Shown here: one piece after another, positions 44,096 through 52,239 of the stretch
Numbering within the stretch: position 1 is the stretch's first letter
How the letters are laid out: each line of letters opens with the position of its first letter
Notes under the pieces: generated by a model
Told to the model about the DNA's origin: nothing
What the model saw: the letters and a program-made list of their open reading frames with translations, nothing else
Databases searched by the model: none
Translations under genes and position numbers: made by a program
Assembly (NCBI RefSeq): GCF_003944795.1
Contig: NZ_RWBG01000002.1
Location: 310,001-374,000 of the forward strand
Direction: 5' to 3'
DNA from: Mangrovimonas spongiae
GTDB lineage: Bacteria > Bacteroidota > Bacteroidia > Flavobacteriales > Flavobacteriaceae
Length of the DNA stretch: 64,000 nt

Positions 44096-45043
44096 TTATT
44101 TCACATCCTTTTTTAAATCTCTTTTAATAGACTTAAATATCCATTTTATATTTACGACATTTGAAGTAAAATACAACTTTAATAAAAATAGATACTCCTT
44201 AAAACTCACATATTTTAAATCGTTTAAAATATAGGATTTTGCAGACCTCTTTATTTCTACAATATACTGGTTATTAAAATAATTATTTAAATACTTTAAA
44301 CTAAGTAAACGATTTAATATTATTGAATTGCCTTTGTGATACTCTGTTACGCCACCTATATGCTTTCTATAAACCGACATACTTTCTGACAAATATTTAA
44401 TTTTATTTCCAGCGGTTACTAAAGCACTTAAAACTATATCCCCACTTTGTACTTCAACAAACCAATTTGGTATACTAAAATTTTTTGGTACTCTAAATAC
44501 AACACTAGCTGTTGCCATAAAAGGGCCATGAAAAACTTTATCTACATTATATACTGTCTTATTTTCATCTAAAACATTCCATTTAAAATCTTTGTAATAC
44601 GTTACACGATATGGCCAGGGCTTTTCAAAAAGTACTTTAGCTTCATGAAAACAAATCGCATAATCAGAATTAGCCTCCAAAAAATCCACTTGTTTTTGCA
44701 GTTTTAAGGGGTCTGTCCAATAGTCATCACCTTCGCATAACGCAATGTATTTACCTTTACAAGCTTTTAAGTTCTCAATCATATTATAACGCCCTGTTGG
44801 GTTACCGTTGATGTAAATCACATCTTTGCGTGAGCGTAAAAACAGTTTTATTTTATCAGGGTATTTATTAGCATAATCTATACAAATCTCACGGGTACCG
44901 TCATGACTCTCATCTTCACCTAAGATAATTTCAAATGGGAAGGTGGTTTCTTGCATTAAAATACCATTAAGACATTGCTCAATATAATCTTTGTGATTAT
45001 AAGTAACTACGGAAACACTTACTAATGGAGTTTCTTTATTCAT
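44096..45043 (-). CDS. Glycosyltransferase family 2 protein
   Basis: A 315-residue GT-A enzyme: VSVSVVTYNHKDYIEQCLNG, ILGEDESHDGTREICIDYA, and YIALCEGDDYWTDPLKLQKQ, where EGDDYWTDP is the diagnostic motif of this common subgroup. The C-terminal third is rich in Lys, Tyr and Leu. It overlaps the sulfotransferase-like gene by 8 bp. It begins the more AT-rich part of the locus (44.1-46.6 kb). Confidence 0.89.
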   Translation of the reverse strand: MNKETPLVSVSVVTYNHKDYIEQCLNGILMQETTFPFEIILGEDESHDGTREICIDYANKYPDKIKLFLRSRKDVIYINGNPTGRYNMIENLKACKGKYIALCEGDDYWTDPLKLQKQVDFLEANSDYAICFHEAKVLFEKPWPYRVTYYKDFKWNVLDENKTVYNVDKVFHGPFMATASVVFRVPKNFSIPNWFVEVQSGDIVLSALVTAGNKIKYLSESMSVYRKHIGGVTEYHKGNSIILNRLLSLKYLNNYFNNQYIVEIKRSAKSYILNDLKYVSFKEYLFLLKLYFTSNVVNIKWIFKSIKRDLKKDVK

Positions 45044-45851
45044 CTAAATATTTTTCTAAATCCGTCCCTATTAAATCGTTATCAATTTTTTTGATTATTT
45101 CACTTGGTAAATTACCTTTCCATTTATCATCTTTTTGATTTATTCTAAAAACAGAATAAGCATGTCTAGATAAATCTTTTTTTTGTCCTTTTCTAATAAA
45201 ATCTAAAGTTTGAAAACCTAAATCTAAATTACAGAATAAAAACATTTTTTTAATTTCTTGCTCTGTATCTTTCAATAAAGCTCTATAATCTAAAATGTAA
45301 AATCTATCTGGATACTTTTCTTTAAGTTTTAAAAAATTTATTGCCACTTCTTTCCATTTTTCATAACCATAAAATTCTTCTATAGCTCCTTTATTTTTTT
45401 TATCTGCTTTTTCCCATTCGTTTAGAATATCCCATTCATCTTTTTTAAATTCTTTAGGAGCATTCATCCATGAATAAATAACACTCTTAGGATTTCTTAT
45501 GATACCTATAACTTTAACTTCATCATCCTTTTCTAACATATTGCTTAAAATATGATGATATCTGGCCTCTTTATATATAATATGAGTAATATCTCCTTTA
45601 TCAAAAACAGGTATTAATCCTTTTTCTTTTTCACTCTTTTGAGTTATAAAATCATCATGACTTAATGATACTTTTTCAAAAAAATCATTAATATCTTCAG
45701 CTGAAGATGAGTCATTTAAAAAAGATTTAAATGCATAAGAAAATAAAGGTTGATGTCTATAAATTACCTTATTAGATGAATCAAAAATAGCCCCAACCCA
45801 AGAAGTACCTGACCTTGGGACACCATGTATTGCTATTTTAAATGTTTTCAT
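45036..45851 (-). CDS. P-loop sulfotransferase-like protein
   Basis: A 271-residue protein with the phosphosulfate loop IHGVPRSGTSWVGAIFDSS (from Gly10) and VIGIIRNPKSVIYSWMNAP at the 3'-phosphate site. It is very rich in Lys, Asp and Ile, unlike the other two sulfotransferase-like genes of the locus, and the DNA is clearly more AT-rich. A sulfuryl acceptor on the polysaccharide is the simplest reading. It overlaps the methyltransferase gene by 14 bp. Confidence 0.8.
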   Translation of the reverse strand: MKTFKIAIHGVPRSGTSWVGAIFDSSNKVIYRHQPLFSYAFKSFLNDSSSAEDINDFFEKVSLSHDDFITQKSEKEKGLIPVFDKGDITHIIYKEARYHHILSNMLEKDDEVKVIGIIRNPKSVIYSWMNAPKEFKKDEWDILNEWEKADKKNKGAIEEFYGYEKWKEVAINFLKLKEKYPDRFYILDYRALLKDTEQEIKKMFLFCNLDLGFQTLDFIRKGQKKDLSRHAYSVFRINQKDDKWKGNLPSEIIKKIDNDLIGTDLEKYLDE

Positions 45852-46563
45852 TTTTCTCTATTAGTACATCGAATCGATAATCAGAATTAATTTGGTAATC
45901 TGGCTGCTTTAATATTATAAAAGAAGTTTTAGGAAAACAAGAATTCATAGCTTTAAAAAAATCCTTTTGATACCAATAACCAATCATTGGCTTATCTTCT
46001 TGAATTCTTTTAAAGTAATCAACTTGGTAAGTAGGTTTATCTATATACGCCCATTTCTTGTCTAAATCTGGTATATCACCTAATAAAATCTTTCCATTTA
46101 CCTTTAGTGATTTTAAACATTTTGAAATTAGTTCATATGATTCTTTTTCGTTAAAATGCTGAAGTGAAAAATATATTATAATTGCATCAAATTTATTTTT
46201 TGAGATTTTATAGTCTTTAATATCTGAATTTATAATTTCTAAATTTTCAGAATCAAAGTTTTCCATTAGTTGATTTAGTAATATTTCTGAATAATCTACT
46301 CCAAGGGCAAGCTTACACTTTTTGGCTATTTCCCCAATAATTAATCCATTACCACAGCATAGCTCTAAAACACTTGAATCTTGATTGATTGAAAGTAATT
46401 CTATAATATAATTTACGGTTTTCATCCAAACTACATCACCTACTTTTAAACCACCTCTTGTTCTAGAAACATTAATCTGTAAATCTCTATTTCTATTAAC
46501 AACTTTCTTATCGTTGTAATAATTTTTCCAATATTCATTATTTTTTTTGTCTACTTTATCCAT
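45838..46563 (-). CDS. Class I SAM-dependent methyltransferase
   Basis: A 241-residue methyltransferase with SVLELCCGNGLIIGEIAKK as motif I, LGVDYSEILLNQLMENF, DAIIIYFSLQHFNEKESYE and LKVNGKILLGDIPDLDKKW. N-terminal lysine- and asparagine-rich composition and strong AT bias match the neighbouring sulfotransferase-like gene, so the pair may have arrived together. The acceptor is unknown. Confidence 0.83.
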   Translation of the reverse strand: MDKVDKKNNEYWKNYYNDKKVVNRNRDLQINVSRTRGGLKVGDVVWMKTVNYIIELLSINQDSSVLELCCGNGLIIGEIAKKCKLALGVDYSEILLNQLMENFDSENLEIINSDIKDYKISKNKFDAIIIYFSLQHFNEKESYELISKCLKSLKVNGKILLGDIPDLDKKWAYIDKPTYQVDYFKRIQEDKPMIGYWYQKDFFKAMNSCFPKTSFIILKQPDYQINSDYRFDVLIEKNENI

Positions 46564-46572
46564 AACAAGATG

Positions 46573-47283
46573 TTAATCAATTAAAACAAATGAATTTATC
46601 ATATCTTTAGCTTTTTCTTTTTTATTAAACATTAAGACATCAATTATTGATAAATAAGGTGTAAAATCATTTTCAAATTGCTTGTATGGTTCTACTGATA
46701 TTTCTAAAAATTTTAAATCAATCCCTGCCTTGGTATATTTTTCATTATCGAAAAATGAACGTCCACCAGGCGGATTAAAATAACTAGTTGCCTTCAAAGC
46801 CTTACTAATATGAAGCGCCCACTCATCTGGTGCAGTAACAGGTTCAATATCCAAATTCATTTCAGACCAAATAGACATGGGTGTTTTTATATCTAAATAG
46901 TTACAAAGGGTTAATAATGACTTATAATTCAAATCTACAATGCTCGTGTATTCATTTTCAAAAACAGTCTCCAAAAGTCCTATTACATTGTTGTAGTAAG
47001 GTGCTTTTTTTTTGTAATGTACCAATTGTGCAAGAATTTTCTGCTTCCAATCTATACTGTTATTGATACCTATACTACAAATTGGAGTGTTCTGATGATG
47101 TTTTAATAAAGGTACTTTAATATACAGAGGCGTGCCGTTTAGCTTTAATACCCTATTACGTTCTATCCAACCATGCCTTATATATTGAGGAGTATCAAAC
47201 AGTATAAATTGATCGACATGGTTTATCAATGCTAAATAACCTAAATAAGGCATAAAATAAGGTTGCATAATGCCTAGTTTCAT
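46573..47283 (-). CDS. WbqC family protein
   Basis: A 236-residue protein recognised as WbqC-like from MQPYFMPYLGYLALINHVDQ, the conserved DTPQYIRHGWIERNRV and ATSYFNPPGGRSFFD. The family occurs next to sugar aminotransferases in O-antigen and flagellin-glycan loci and is thought to act in amino-deoxysugar modification; its chemistry is not settled. It overlaps the aminotransferase gene by 4 bp, which supports a shared pathway. Confidence 0.87.
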   Translation of the reverse strand: MKLGIMQPYFMPYLGYLALINHVDQFILFDTPQYIRHGWIERNRVLKLNGTPLYIKVPLLKHHQNTPICSIGINNSIDWKQKILAQLVHYKKKAPYYNNVIGLLETVFENEYTSIVDLNYKSLLTLCNYLDIKTPMSIWSEMNLDIEPVTAPDEWALHISKALKATSYFNPPGGRSFFDNEKYTKAGIDLKFLEISVEPYKQFENDFTPYLSIIDVLMFNKKEKAKDMINSFVLID

Positions 47284-48350
47284 AAACTCTTGTTTATAAG
47301 TTTACATATACGATCAACCGTTTCAATAGACAAACTATCATATAAAGGCAAACACAATATGCGTTTTGAAATATCTTCAGAAATTAGCTTACTATTTTTT
47401 TCAATATAAGGTAAGGTATTTAAACTTGGATAAAAGTAGCGTCTAGGAAATATATTATTTTCGTTAAGCTTTATTTTAGCCTTGAGCAACTGTGTTTCAT
47501 TTTCAAAAATCACCGGGTAATAACTGTAATTCCACTGGGTGCCTTCCCGTAATTTTAATGGTTTTAAAGGCAAACCAGCCAAAGCCTCATTATAAGATGC
47601 CACTATTTGTTTTCGTTGTTCCAAAATGATTCGCATATACGGCAATACCGCCAAGCCCATAGCCGCTTGGGGTTCGCTCATCTTGGCATTAATCCCCAAC
47701 CCTTGAAAACTCTCTTGACCCTTATGCCCAAAGTTGTGATGATAAAACATCCTATCGTAATGCTCCGATTTGCAAAACAAGGCACCACCTTCCCCAGTAT
47801 GAAAGAGTTTAGTGGCATGAAAACTACAGGTACTCACATCGCCATAATTAAAAATAGATTGGCCTTTATAGGTGACCCCAAAACAGTGAGCGGCATCGTA
47901 AATAACCTTTAACCCATATTTATCTGCAATGGCCTGTATAGTTTCCACATCACAGGGGTTTCCAAAGACGTGGGTCGCCAATATGGCTGTAGTATTTGGG
48001 GTTATCGCGGCTTCTATTTTAGTTTCGTCTATGGTCAAATACTCCGGATGGATATCTACAAACACAGGCGTACAGCCTTCCCATACAATAATGCTGGTGG
48101 TGGCCACATAACTAAAGGGTGTGGTAATGATTTCCCCTGTTAACCCTAAGGCTTTTATAGCTATTTGTAAAGGCAAAGTTCCATTGGTCATGGCTATGAT
48201 GTTACCAGCATCTAAATAATCTTTTAGTTTAGCTTCAAGTTCTTGCACCAAAACGCCTCGATTAGTCATCCAACCTGTATCCCAAGCCCGTTTTAAAATA
48301 GCTTGGTACTCATCCTGTGGTGGTAAAAAGGTTTTGGTTACGTTTATCAT
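47280..48350 (-). CDS. DegT/DnrJ/EryC1/StrS family aminotransferase
   Basis: A 356-residue PLP enzyme with AMTNGTLPLQIAIKALGLTG for cofactor binding, DAAHCFGVTYKGQ, and the catalytic lysine in SFHATKLFHTGEGGALF. It transaminates a keto-sugar nucleotide to an amino-deoxysugar. The match to 4-amino-4,6-dideoxyhexose enzymes is suggested by the coupled WbqC-like gene, but no dTDP-sugar genes (rmlA/rmlB) are in the window, so the substrate would come from elsewhere. It lies one base from the wzt stop. Confidence 0.88.
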   Translation of the reverse strand: MINVTKTFLPPQDEYQAILKRAWDTGWMTNRGVLVQELEAKLKDYLDAGNIIAMTNGTLPLQIAIKALGLTGEIITTPFSYVATTSIIVWEGCTPVFVDIHPEYLTIDETKIEAAITPNTTAILATHVFGNPCDVETIQAIADKYGLKVIYDAAHCFGVTYKGQSIFNYGDVSTCSFHATKLFHTGEGGALFCKSEHYDRMFYHHNFGHKGQESFQGLGINAKMSEPQAAMGLAVLPYMRIILEQRKQIVASYNEALAGLPLKPLKLREGTQWNYSYYPVIFENETQLLKAKIKLNENNIFPRRYFYPSLNTLPYIEKNSKLISEDISKRILCLPLYDSLSIETVDRICKLINKSL

Positions 48351-48351
48351 A

Positions 48352-49572
48352 TCATTTAAGTTCTACAGCTACATCTGTTTGTAGTTCAAAGGGCACCCAC
48401 ATACTCTTATCTCCTACAGCCGAAAATTTTATAAAATTGTTCACCCTCAAAATAGGGCTGTTACTTTCAGCATCTTTTACAATAATATCAATACCATAAG
48501 CCCCTAGTGTAAACATTGAGTTTTTAATGGTAAAATAATACTTTAAATACTTGGCGTCTTTAACCTCAGTAGATTCTTGGCCGCTCTGCACTCCTGCCAC
48601 AGGTCTTAAATCTTTATCCTTTATTTCCATATATACGGTAGGCAACACTTTAAAATTTCCTTTCTTTATAGCAAAACAAAGGCTTATTCCTATATCTTGC
48701 CCTCTCAACACTTGGCCTTGTTCTAAATCGCAATTGTGGGACAAAAACTCTAAACTCCCATCATCAAACACCACATTGCTTTCATTATTAGCAAACCGTG
48801 TATAATACAAATCTATGCCTTTGGCTACATCAGTCCCTTGAAATTTAGGCTTACCATGCTCCATTAATATAATATGGTTACAAATACGGGATATCATAGG
48901 CATACTATGGCTTACAAATACGATAGCCGTGTTGGGCAAAATAGTATCAATTTGCTTAAAACACTTTAATACAAATCCTAAATCCCCAACTGCTAAGACC
49001 TCATCAATAATCAACACATCGGGTTCCATTTGGGCAGCTACGGCAAAGCCCAGTCGTACTTTCATCCCGCTACTGTAATGTTGCACGGGCATATCAATAA
49101 AGTCTTCCAGTTCGGCAAAAGCAATAATGTCGTCCAACTTGCGGGTAATCTCTTGTCTTGTAAACCCTAACACCGCCCCATTGTTATAAATGTTTTCGCG
49201 CCCCGTGAGTATGGGATTAAAGCCAGCACCCAGCTCAATTAAAGCGCCTACACGTCCTTTTATAGTCACTTTACCAGCATCGGGGTTAATCAAGCCGTTT
49301 AGTATTTTAAGCAGGGTACTTTTACCAGCACCATTATGGCCAATAAGCCCCAAACACTCGCCACGGCGTAGCTCGAAACTCACATCTTTTACCGCCCAAA
49401 ATTCTTTGGGGCGCAGTTCGCGGTTATGCTTGTTACCCCGAACCCCGCTAACCAAATCCTTTACGCCATACCATAAGCTGGTCTTGAGGTCTTTGCAAAA
49501 CTTTTTACTGAGGCCTTCTACCTTTACAAGGACGTCGTTGGTGTTTGATATGTCTTGTGTTTGATTCGTCAT
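48352..49572 (-). CDS. wzt: Polysaccharide ABC exporter ATPase with C-terminal extension (Wzt)
   Basis: About 406 residues. Residues 1-250 are the ATPase: Walker A GHNGAGKSTLL, signature YSSGMKVRLGFAVA, Walker B VLIIDEVLAVGD. Residues about 260-406 form a beta-rich extension like the Wzt carbohydrate-binding domain that recognises the capped end of the polymer in O9a-type systems. I chose ATG 49572 (MTNQTQDISN) rather than the ATG 18 bp upstream because decayed copies of this gene start, upstream, begin at the equivalent methionine (MSKQNQDIPP). Confidence 0.92.
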   Translation of the reverse strand: MTNQTQDISNTNDVLVKVEGLSKKFCKDLKTSLWYGVKDLVSGVRGNKHNRELRPKEFWAVKDVSFELRRGECLGLIGHNGAGKSTLLKILNGLINPDAGKVTIKGRVGALIELGAGFNPILTGRENIYNNGAVLGFTRQEITRKLDDIIAFAELEDFIDMPVQHYSSGMKVRLGFAVAAQMEPDVLIIDEVLAVGDLGFVLKCFKQIDTILPNTAIVFVSHSMPMISRICNHIILMEHGKPKFQGTDVAKGIDLYYTRFANNESNVVFDDGSLEFLSHNCDLEQGQVLRGQDIGISLCFAIKKGNFKVLPTVYMEIKDKDLRPVAGVQSGQESTEVKDAKYLKYYFTIKNSMFTLGAYGIDIIVKDAESNSPILRVNNFIKFSAVGDKSMWVPFELQTDVAVELK

Positions 49573-49586
49573 ATATTCTAGATTCT

Positions 49587-49697
49587 TCACTTCGCTACGC
49601 TAGTTCTGAATGACAATTTACTGCTTTTTTTGCTTAGGTCTTCTACCTTTACAAGAACGTCGTTATTGGGTGGTATGTCTTGATTTTGTTTACTCAT
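49587..49697 (-). pseudogene. Decayed wzt 5' end, copy A
   Basis: An ATG at 49697 opens a 36-codon frame beginning MSKQNQDIPPNNDVLVKVED, then LSKK. Wzt itself begins MTNQTQDISNTNDVLVKVEG, then LSKKF. Homology ends after LSKK, where the frame runs into a dispersed element and stops. Confidence 0.8.
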
Positions 49698-49758
49698 GTA
49701 TGTTTTATTCGGGAATCGTGAATCGGGAAACGGGAATCGAAAATGTTTTTTTCAACTA

Positions 49759-49831
49759 TTCACTTCTCATTATTCACTTCTCACTACTCAATACTCAATA
49801 CTCACTTCTCATTATTCACTTCCCACTACTT
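49759..49831. repeat. 7-bp tandem array (TCACTTC/TCACTAC)
   Basis: Degenerate heptads on the plus strand such as TCACTTC, TCATTAT, TCACTAC and TCAATAC. It is the first of four such arrays, one per unit (the others are near 50152-50245, 50572-50675 and 50949-51030). Confidence 0.85.
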
Positions 49832-49837
49832 TTTCAA

Positions 49838-49915
49838 AGATTCTTCGCTAACGCTCTGAATGACAAACACCATGTCATGCAGAAGGAGGTTATGCAATAA
49901 CCGACTGAAGCATCT
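49838..49915. repeat. Inverted pair of TGTCAT...ATCT elements
   Basis: An element in minus orientation (49838-49865) faces one in plus orientation (49873-49915) across 7 bp; the ends AGATTCTTC/GAAGCATCT and CTGAATGACA/TGTCATGCAG are complementary. The second has an interior hairpin GGTTAT-GCA-ATAACC. Near-identical pairs lie at about 50253-50331 and 50684-50762. Confidence 0.8.
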
Positions 49916-49983
49916 CTATTTTAATTCTACTTATAATGTTTTAGATTCATCACTTCGCTACGCTAGTTCTGAATGACAATTTA

Positions 49984-50042
49984 CTGCTTTTTTTGCTTAG
50001 GTCTTCTACCTTTACAAGGCCGTCGTTGTTGGGTGGTATGTT
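49984..50042 (-). pseudogene. Decayed wzt 5' end, copy B
   Basis: Encodes NIPPNNDGLVKVEDLSKK in the ancestral frame, but the original ATG has been replaced by unrelated sequence ending in a dispersed element (50094-50120). Confidence 0.7.
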
Positions 50043-50093
50043 ATGTTCATCGTTGTTCAATTGTTTGTTATTCTAAATTACATGTGTTTATTG

Positions 50094-50120
50094 AGATGCT
50101 TCGACAGGCTCAGCATGACA
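50094..50120 (-). repeat. TGTCAT...ATCT dispersed element
   Basis: Minus-strand TGTCATGCTGAGCCTG then TCGAAGCATCT. Identical copy at 50510-50536. Confidence 0.8.
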
Positions 50121-50400
50121 ATATGCTTTTTTTATTCAAAAAATGTGAATCCACTCACGCCTCACTACTTATCACTAATCGCTCATTACTCACTATTCGC
50201 TATTAACTTCTCACTACTCAATACTCACATCTCACTTCCCACTACATTTTCAAAGATTCTTCGCTAACGCCCTGAATGACAAACACCATGTCATGCAGAA
50301 GGAGGTTATGCAATAACCGACTGAAGCATCTCTATTTTAATTCTACTTATAATGTTTTAGATTCATCACTTCGCTATGCTCGTTCTGAATGACAATTTAC

Positions 50401-50458
50401 TGCTTCTTTTACTTAGGTCTTCTACCTTTACGAGGCCGTCGTTGTTGGGTGGTATGTT
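50401..50458 (-). pseudogene. Decayed wzt 5' end, copy C
   Basis: Nearly identical to copy B, again lacking the ATG. Confidence 0.7.
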
Positions 50459-50509
50459 ATGTTCATCGTTGTTCAATTGTTTGTTATTCTAAATTACATG
50501 TGTTTATTG

Positions 50510-50536
50510 AGATGCTTCGACAGGCTCAGCATGACA
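50510..50536 (-). repeat. TGTCAT...ATCT dispersed element
   Basis: Second copy of the 27-bp element at 50094. Confidence 0.8.
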
Positions 50537-50834
50537 ATATGCTTTTTTTATTCAAAAAATGTGAATCCACTCACGCCTCACTACTTATCACTAATCGCTC
50601 ATTACTCACTATTCGCTATTAACTTCTCACTACTCACTACTCAATACTCACTTCTCATTATTCACTTCCCACTACATTTTCAAAGATTCTTCGCTAACGC
50701 TCTGAATGACAAACACCATGTCATGCAGAAGGAGGTTATGCAATAACCGACTGAAGCATCTCTATTTTAATTCTACTTATTATGTTTTAGATTCATCACT
50801 TCGCTATGCTCGTTCTGAATGACATTTTGCCTTT

Positions 50835-50918
50835 CTATTTTACTGTTTCTTTTATTAGGTTTTCCACCTTTACGAGGCCGTTGTTGTTGGGTGGTATGTT
50901 TTTATTTTGTTTACTCAT
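50835..50918 (-). pseudogene. Decayed wzt 5' end, copy D
   Basis: An ATG at 50918 opens MSKQNKNIPPNNNGLVKVEN followed by a diverged tail and TAG after 27 codons. Copy D and copy A share the ATG and the upstream TTTTATTCGGGAATCGTG, so they represent the ancestral form, with B and C derived. Confidence 0.75.
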
Positions 50919-51034
50919 CTTTTATTCGGGAATCGTGAATTGGAAATCGACTCACTTTTCACTACTCACGGCTCACTACTCACTTCTCACTACTCACTTC
51001 TCACTACTCATTACTAACATCTCACTACTCGCCC

Positions 51035-51880
51035 CTACGCACTCATCCGTTCTACAATAATAGGAATAGATAATCTATAAAACACTAATCCTAAACATAA
51101 TAGTGGCACACAAACCAATAATAATCCGATATAATAGGGTAAAAACTGTAATGGTTGCCCTAAAGCCATATCTCTAGCGGTGACAATAATAGGTGTAAAC
51201 GGATTCCATAGCATAATGCTTCTCATAATACCCTCTTTAGGAATGGCATATACTACAGGTGTGACGTACATCACAAATCCTAATCCGAAACTAATCAACC
51301 GGCTAACATCTTTATACAACATGCCAATAGGTGTTATAAACAAGCCTATGGTAATCCCAAAAAACACCGCTGCCAATAACGCAAACGGTAACAACAATAA
51401 GCTCCAATGGAATCCAACACCAAACACAAAAATAAATACGACTAACAAGAGTACTTTTATCGCACTATTAAACAGTAACTTAAAAATCCCCGACACCACT
51501 AAAGCTTCTTTAGGAAAATTAATCTTAGTTAAAATAGATTTAGCCGCATTGGTGCTAGACATTGGCGTGTTAATAGACTCTTTAATAATAGACCACAACA
51601 AGGTTCCTGAAAAAGCATACACAGGATACGGCACTCCGGTATCGGTTAGCCTAATGGTCCCCGTACTGTTAAGGAATATCCAAACAAAAGCGGTGGTTAA
51701 TGGTGTAATAAAGGCCCATAAAATCCCAAAATACGACTGACGGTATTGTGCTTTGATATCGCGAACCGCTAACTGTGTTGCCAAAAAACGAGACGATATA
51801 ATATCGGTTAACGAAGCGCGCAACAGCCTACCAAACCGCAGGTTGTTTTCTTTCTGATACACGCGTGTTTCTAAACTCAT
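51035..51880 (-). CDS. wzm: Polysaccharide ABC exporter permease (Wzm)
   Basis: A 281-residue ABC-2 type permease with six membrane segments. The amphipathic N-terminal region LAVRDIKAQYRQSYFGILWA and the following FITPLTTAFVWIF are characteristic of Wzm/TagG proteins, and GVPYPVYAFSGTLLWSIIKE fits too. With Wzt it exports undecaprenyl-linked polysaccharide across the inner membrane. Wzm and Wzt genes normally touch or overlap; here 1.46 kb of repeats separate them, which raises the question of how wzt is expressed. Confidence 0.93.
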   Translation of the reverse strand: MSLETRVYQKENNLRFGRLLRASLTDIISSRFLATQLAVRDIKAQYRQSYFGILWAFITPLTTAFVWIFLNSTGTIRLTDTGVPYPVYAFSGTLLWSIIKESINTPMSSTNAAKSILTKINFPKEALVVSGIFKLLFNSAIKVLLLVVFIFVFGVGFHWSLLLLPFALLAAVFFGITIGLFITPIGMLYKDVSRLISFGLGFVMYVTPVVYAIPKEGIMRSIMLWNPFTPIIVTARDMALGQPLQFLPYYIGLLLVCVPLLCLGLVFYRLSIPIIVERMSA

Positions 51881-51906
51881 TTAATTGGTAACGTTATTCC
51901 TAAGGG

Positions 51907-51935
51907 CTAAGATAACAATTGCTACAACAAACCAA
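51907..51935 (-). promoter_or_regulatory. Possible promoter for wzm
   Basis: On the minus strand TTG (51933-51935), 18 bp, then TATCTTAG (51907-51914), one mismatch from TAnnTTTG, 26 bp before the wzm start. Confidence 0.4.
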
Positions 51936-51985
51936 AACTTACTATTAAAAAATCAAGATTTCGTAACAAGTGGATAATTTGTAAG

Positions 51986-52012
51986 AGATGCTGAAATGAA
52001 TTCAGCATGACA
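51986..52012 (-). repeat. TGTCAT...ATCT dispersed element
   Basis: TGCTGAA-ATGAA-TTCAGCA palindrome between the constant ends AGAT and TGACA. Confidence 0.8.
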
Positions 52013-52146
52013 AGGAGCTTAAATACAAAGAGATACTGAACTATCTACCTGCCGTAGGCATGGCTAACAGGCCTGCCTGCCGTTAGGAAGGAGCATAACA
52101 AAAAGAATGTCATTTAAAGTAAGTAGAGTACCACAAAGAATCCCAT

Positions 52147-52226
52147 TGTCATTCAGAGTGAGCGCAGAGACACGAAGAATCTACCCTGTCATTCAGAACG
52201 TAACGTAGTGAAGTGAAGAATCTTTT
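52147..52226 (+). repeat. 80-bp double element, left flank of GIY-YIG gene
   Basis: Two TGTCATTCAGA...GAAGAATCT elements in tandem (interiors GTGAGCGCAGAGACAC and ACGTAACGTAGTGAAGT). The same double module recurs in direct orientation at 52621-52700. Confidence 0.85.
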
Positions 52227-52239
52227 ATAAATTTAAAAC

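Larger units (their letters stand above)
49579..51034. repeat. Tandem array of wzt-5'-end repeats between wzm and wzt
   Basis: Four units begin at 49579, 49942, 50358 and 50788, each with TAGATTCTTCACTTCGC or TAGATTCATCACTTCGC. Each has a dispersed element, a fragment of the wzt 5' end, a 7-bp array and, except in the last, an inverted pair of dispersed elements. Units 2 and 3 are almost identical (416 and 430 bp). No intact gene is present. All plus-strand open frames are repeat artefacts. Confidence 0.88.
51936..52239. other. Repeat-filled gap between wzm and the GIY-YIG gene
   Basis: No gene is seen. It holds a palindromic TGTCAT-type element (51986-52012), a longer CTACCTGCC-type element ending near 52100 and a double element (52147-52226) just before the GIY-YIG start. 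Confidence 0.7.

Noticed and set aside
49759-51030. CRISPR array
   Set aside because: Repeats are 7 bp, degenerate and without unique spacers of regular length; no cas genes in the window.
49610-51060. Several 70-95-codon plus-strand open frames between wzm and wzt
   Set aside because: They consist of duplicated units and heptads (SLLTTHYS-like repeats) and match each other only because the DNA is repeated.
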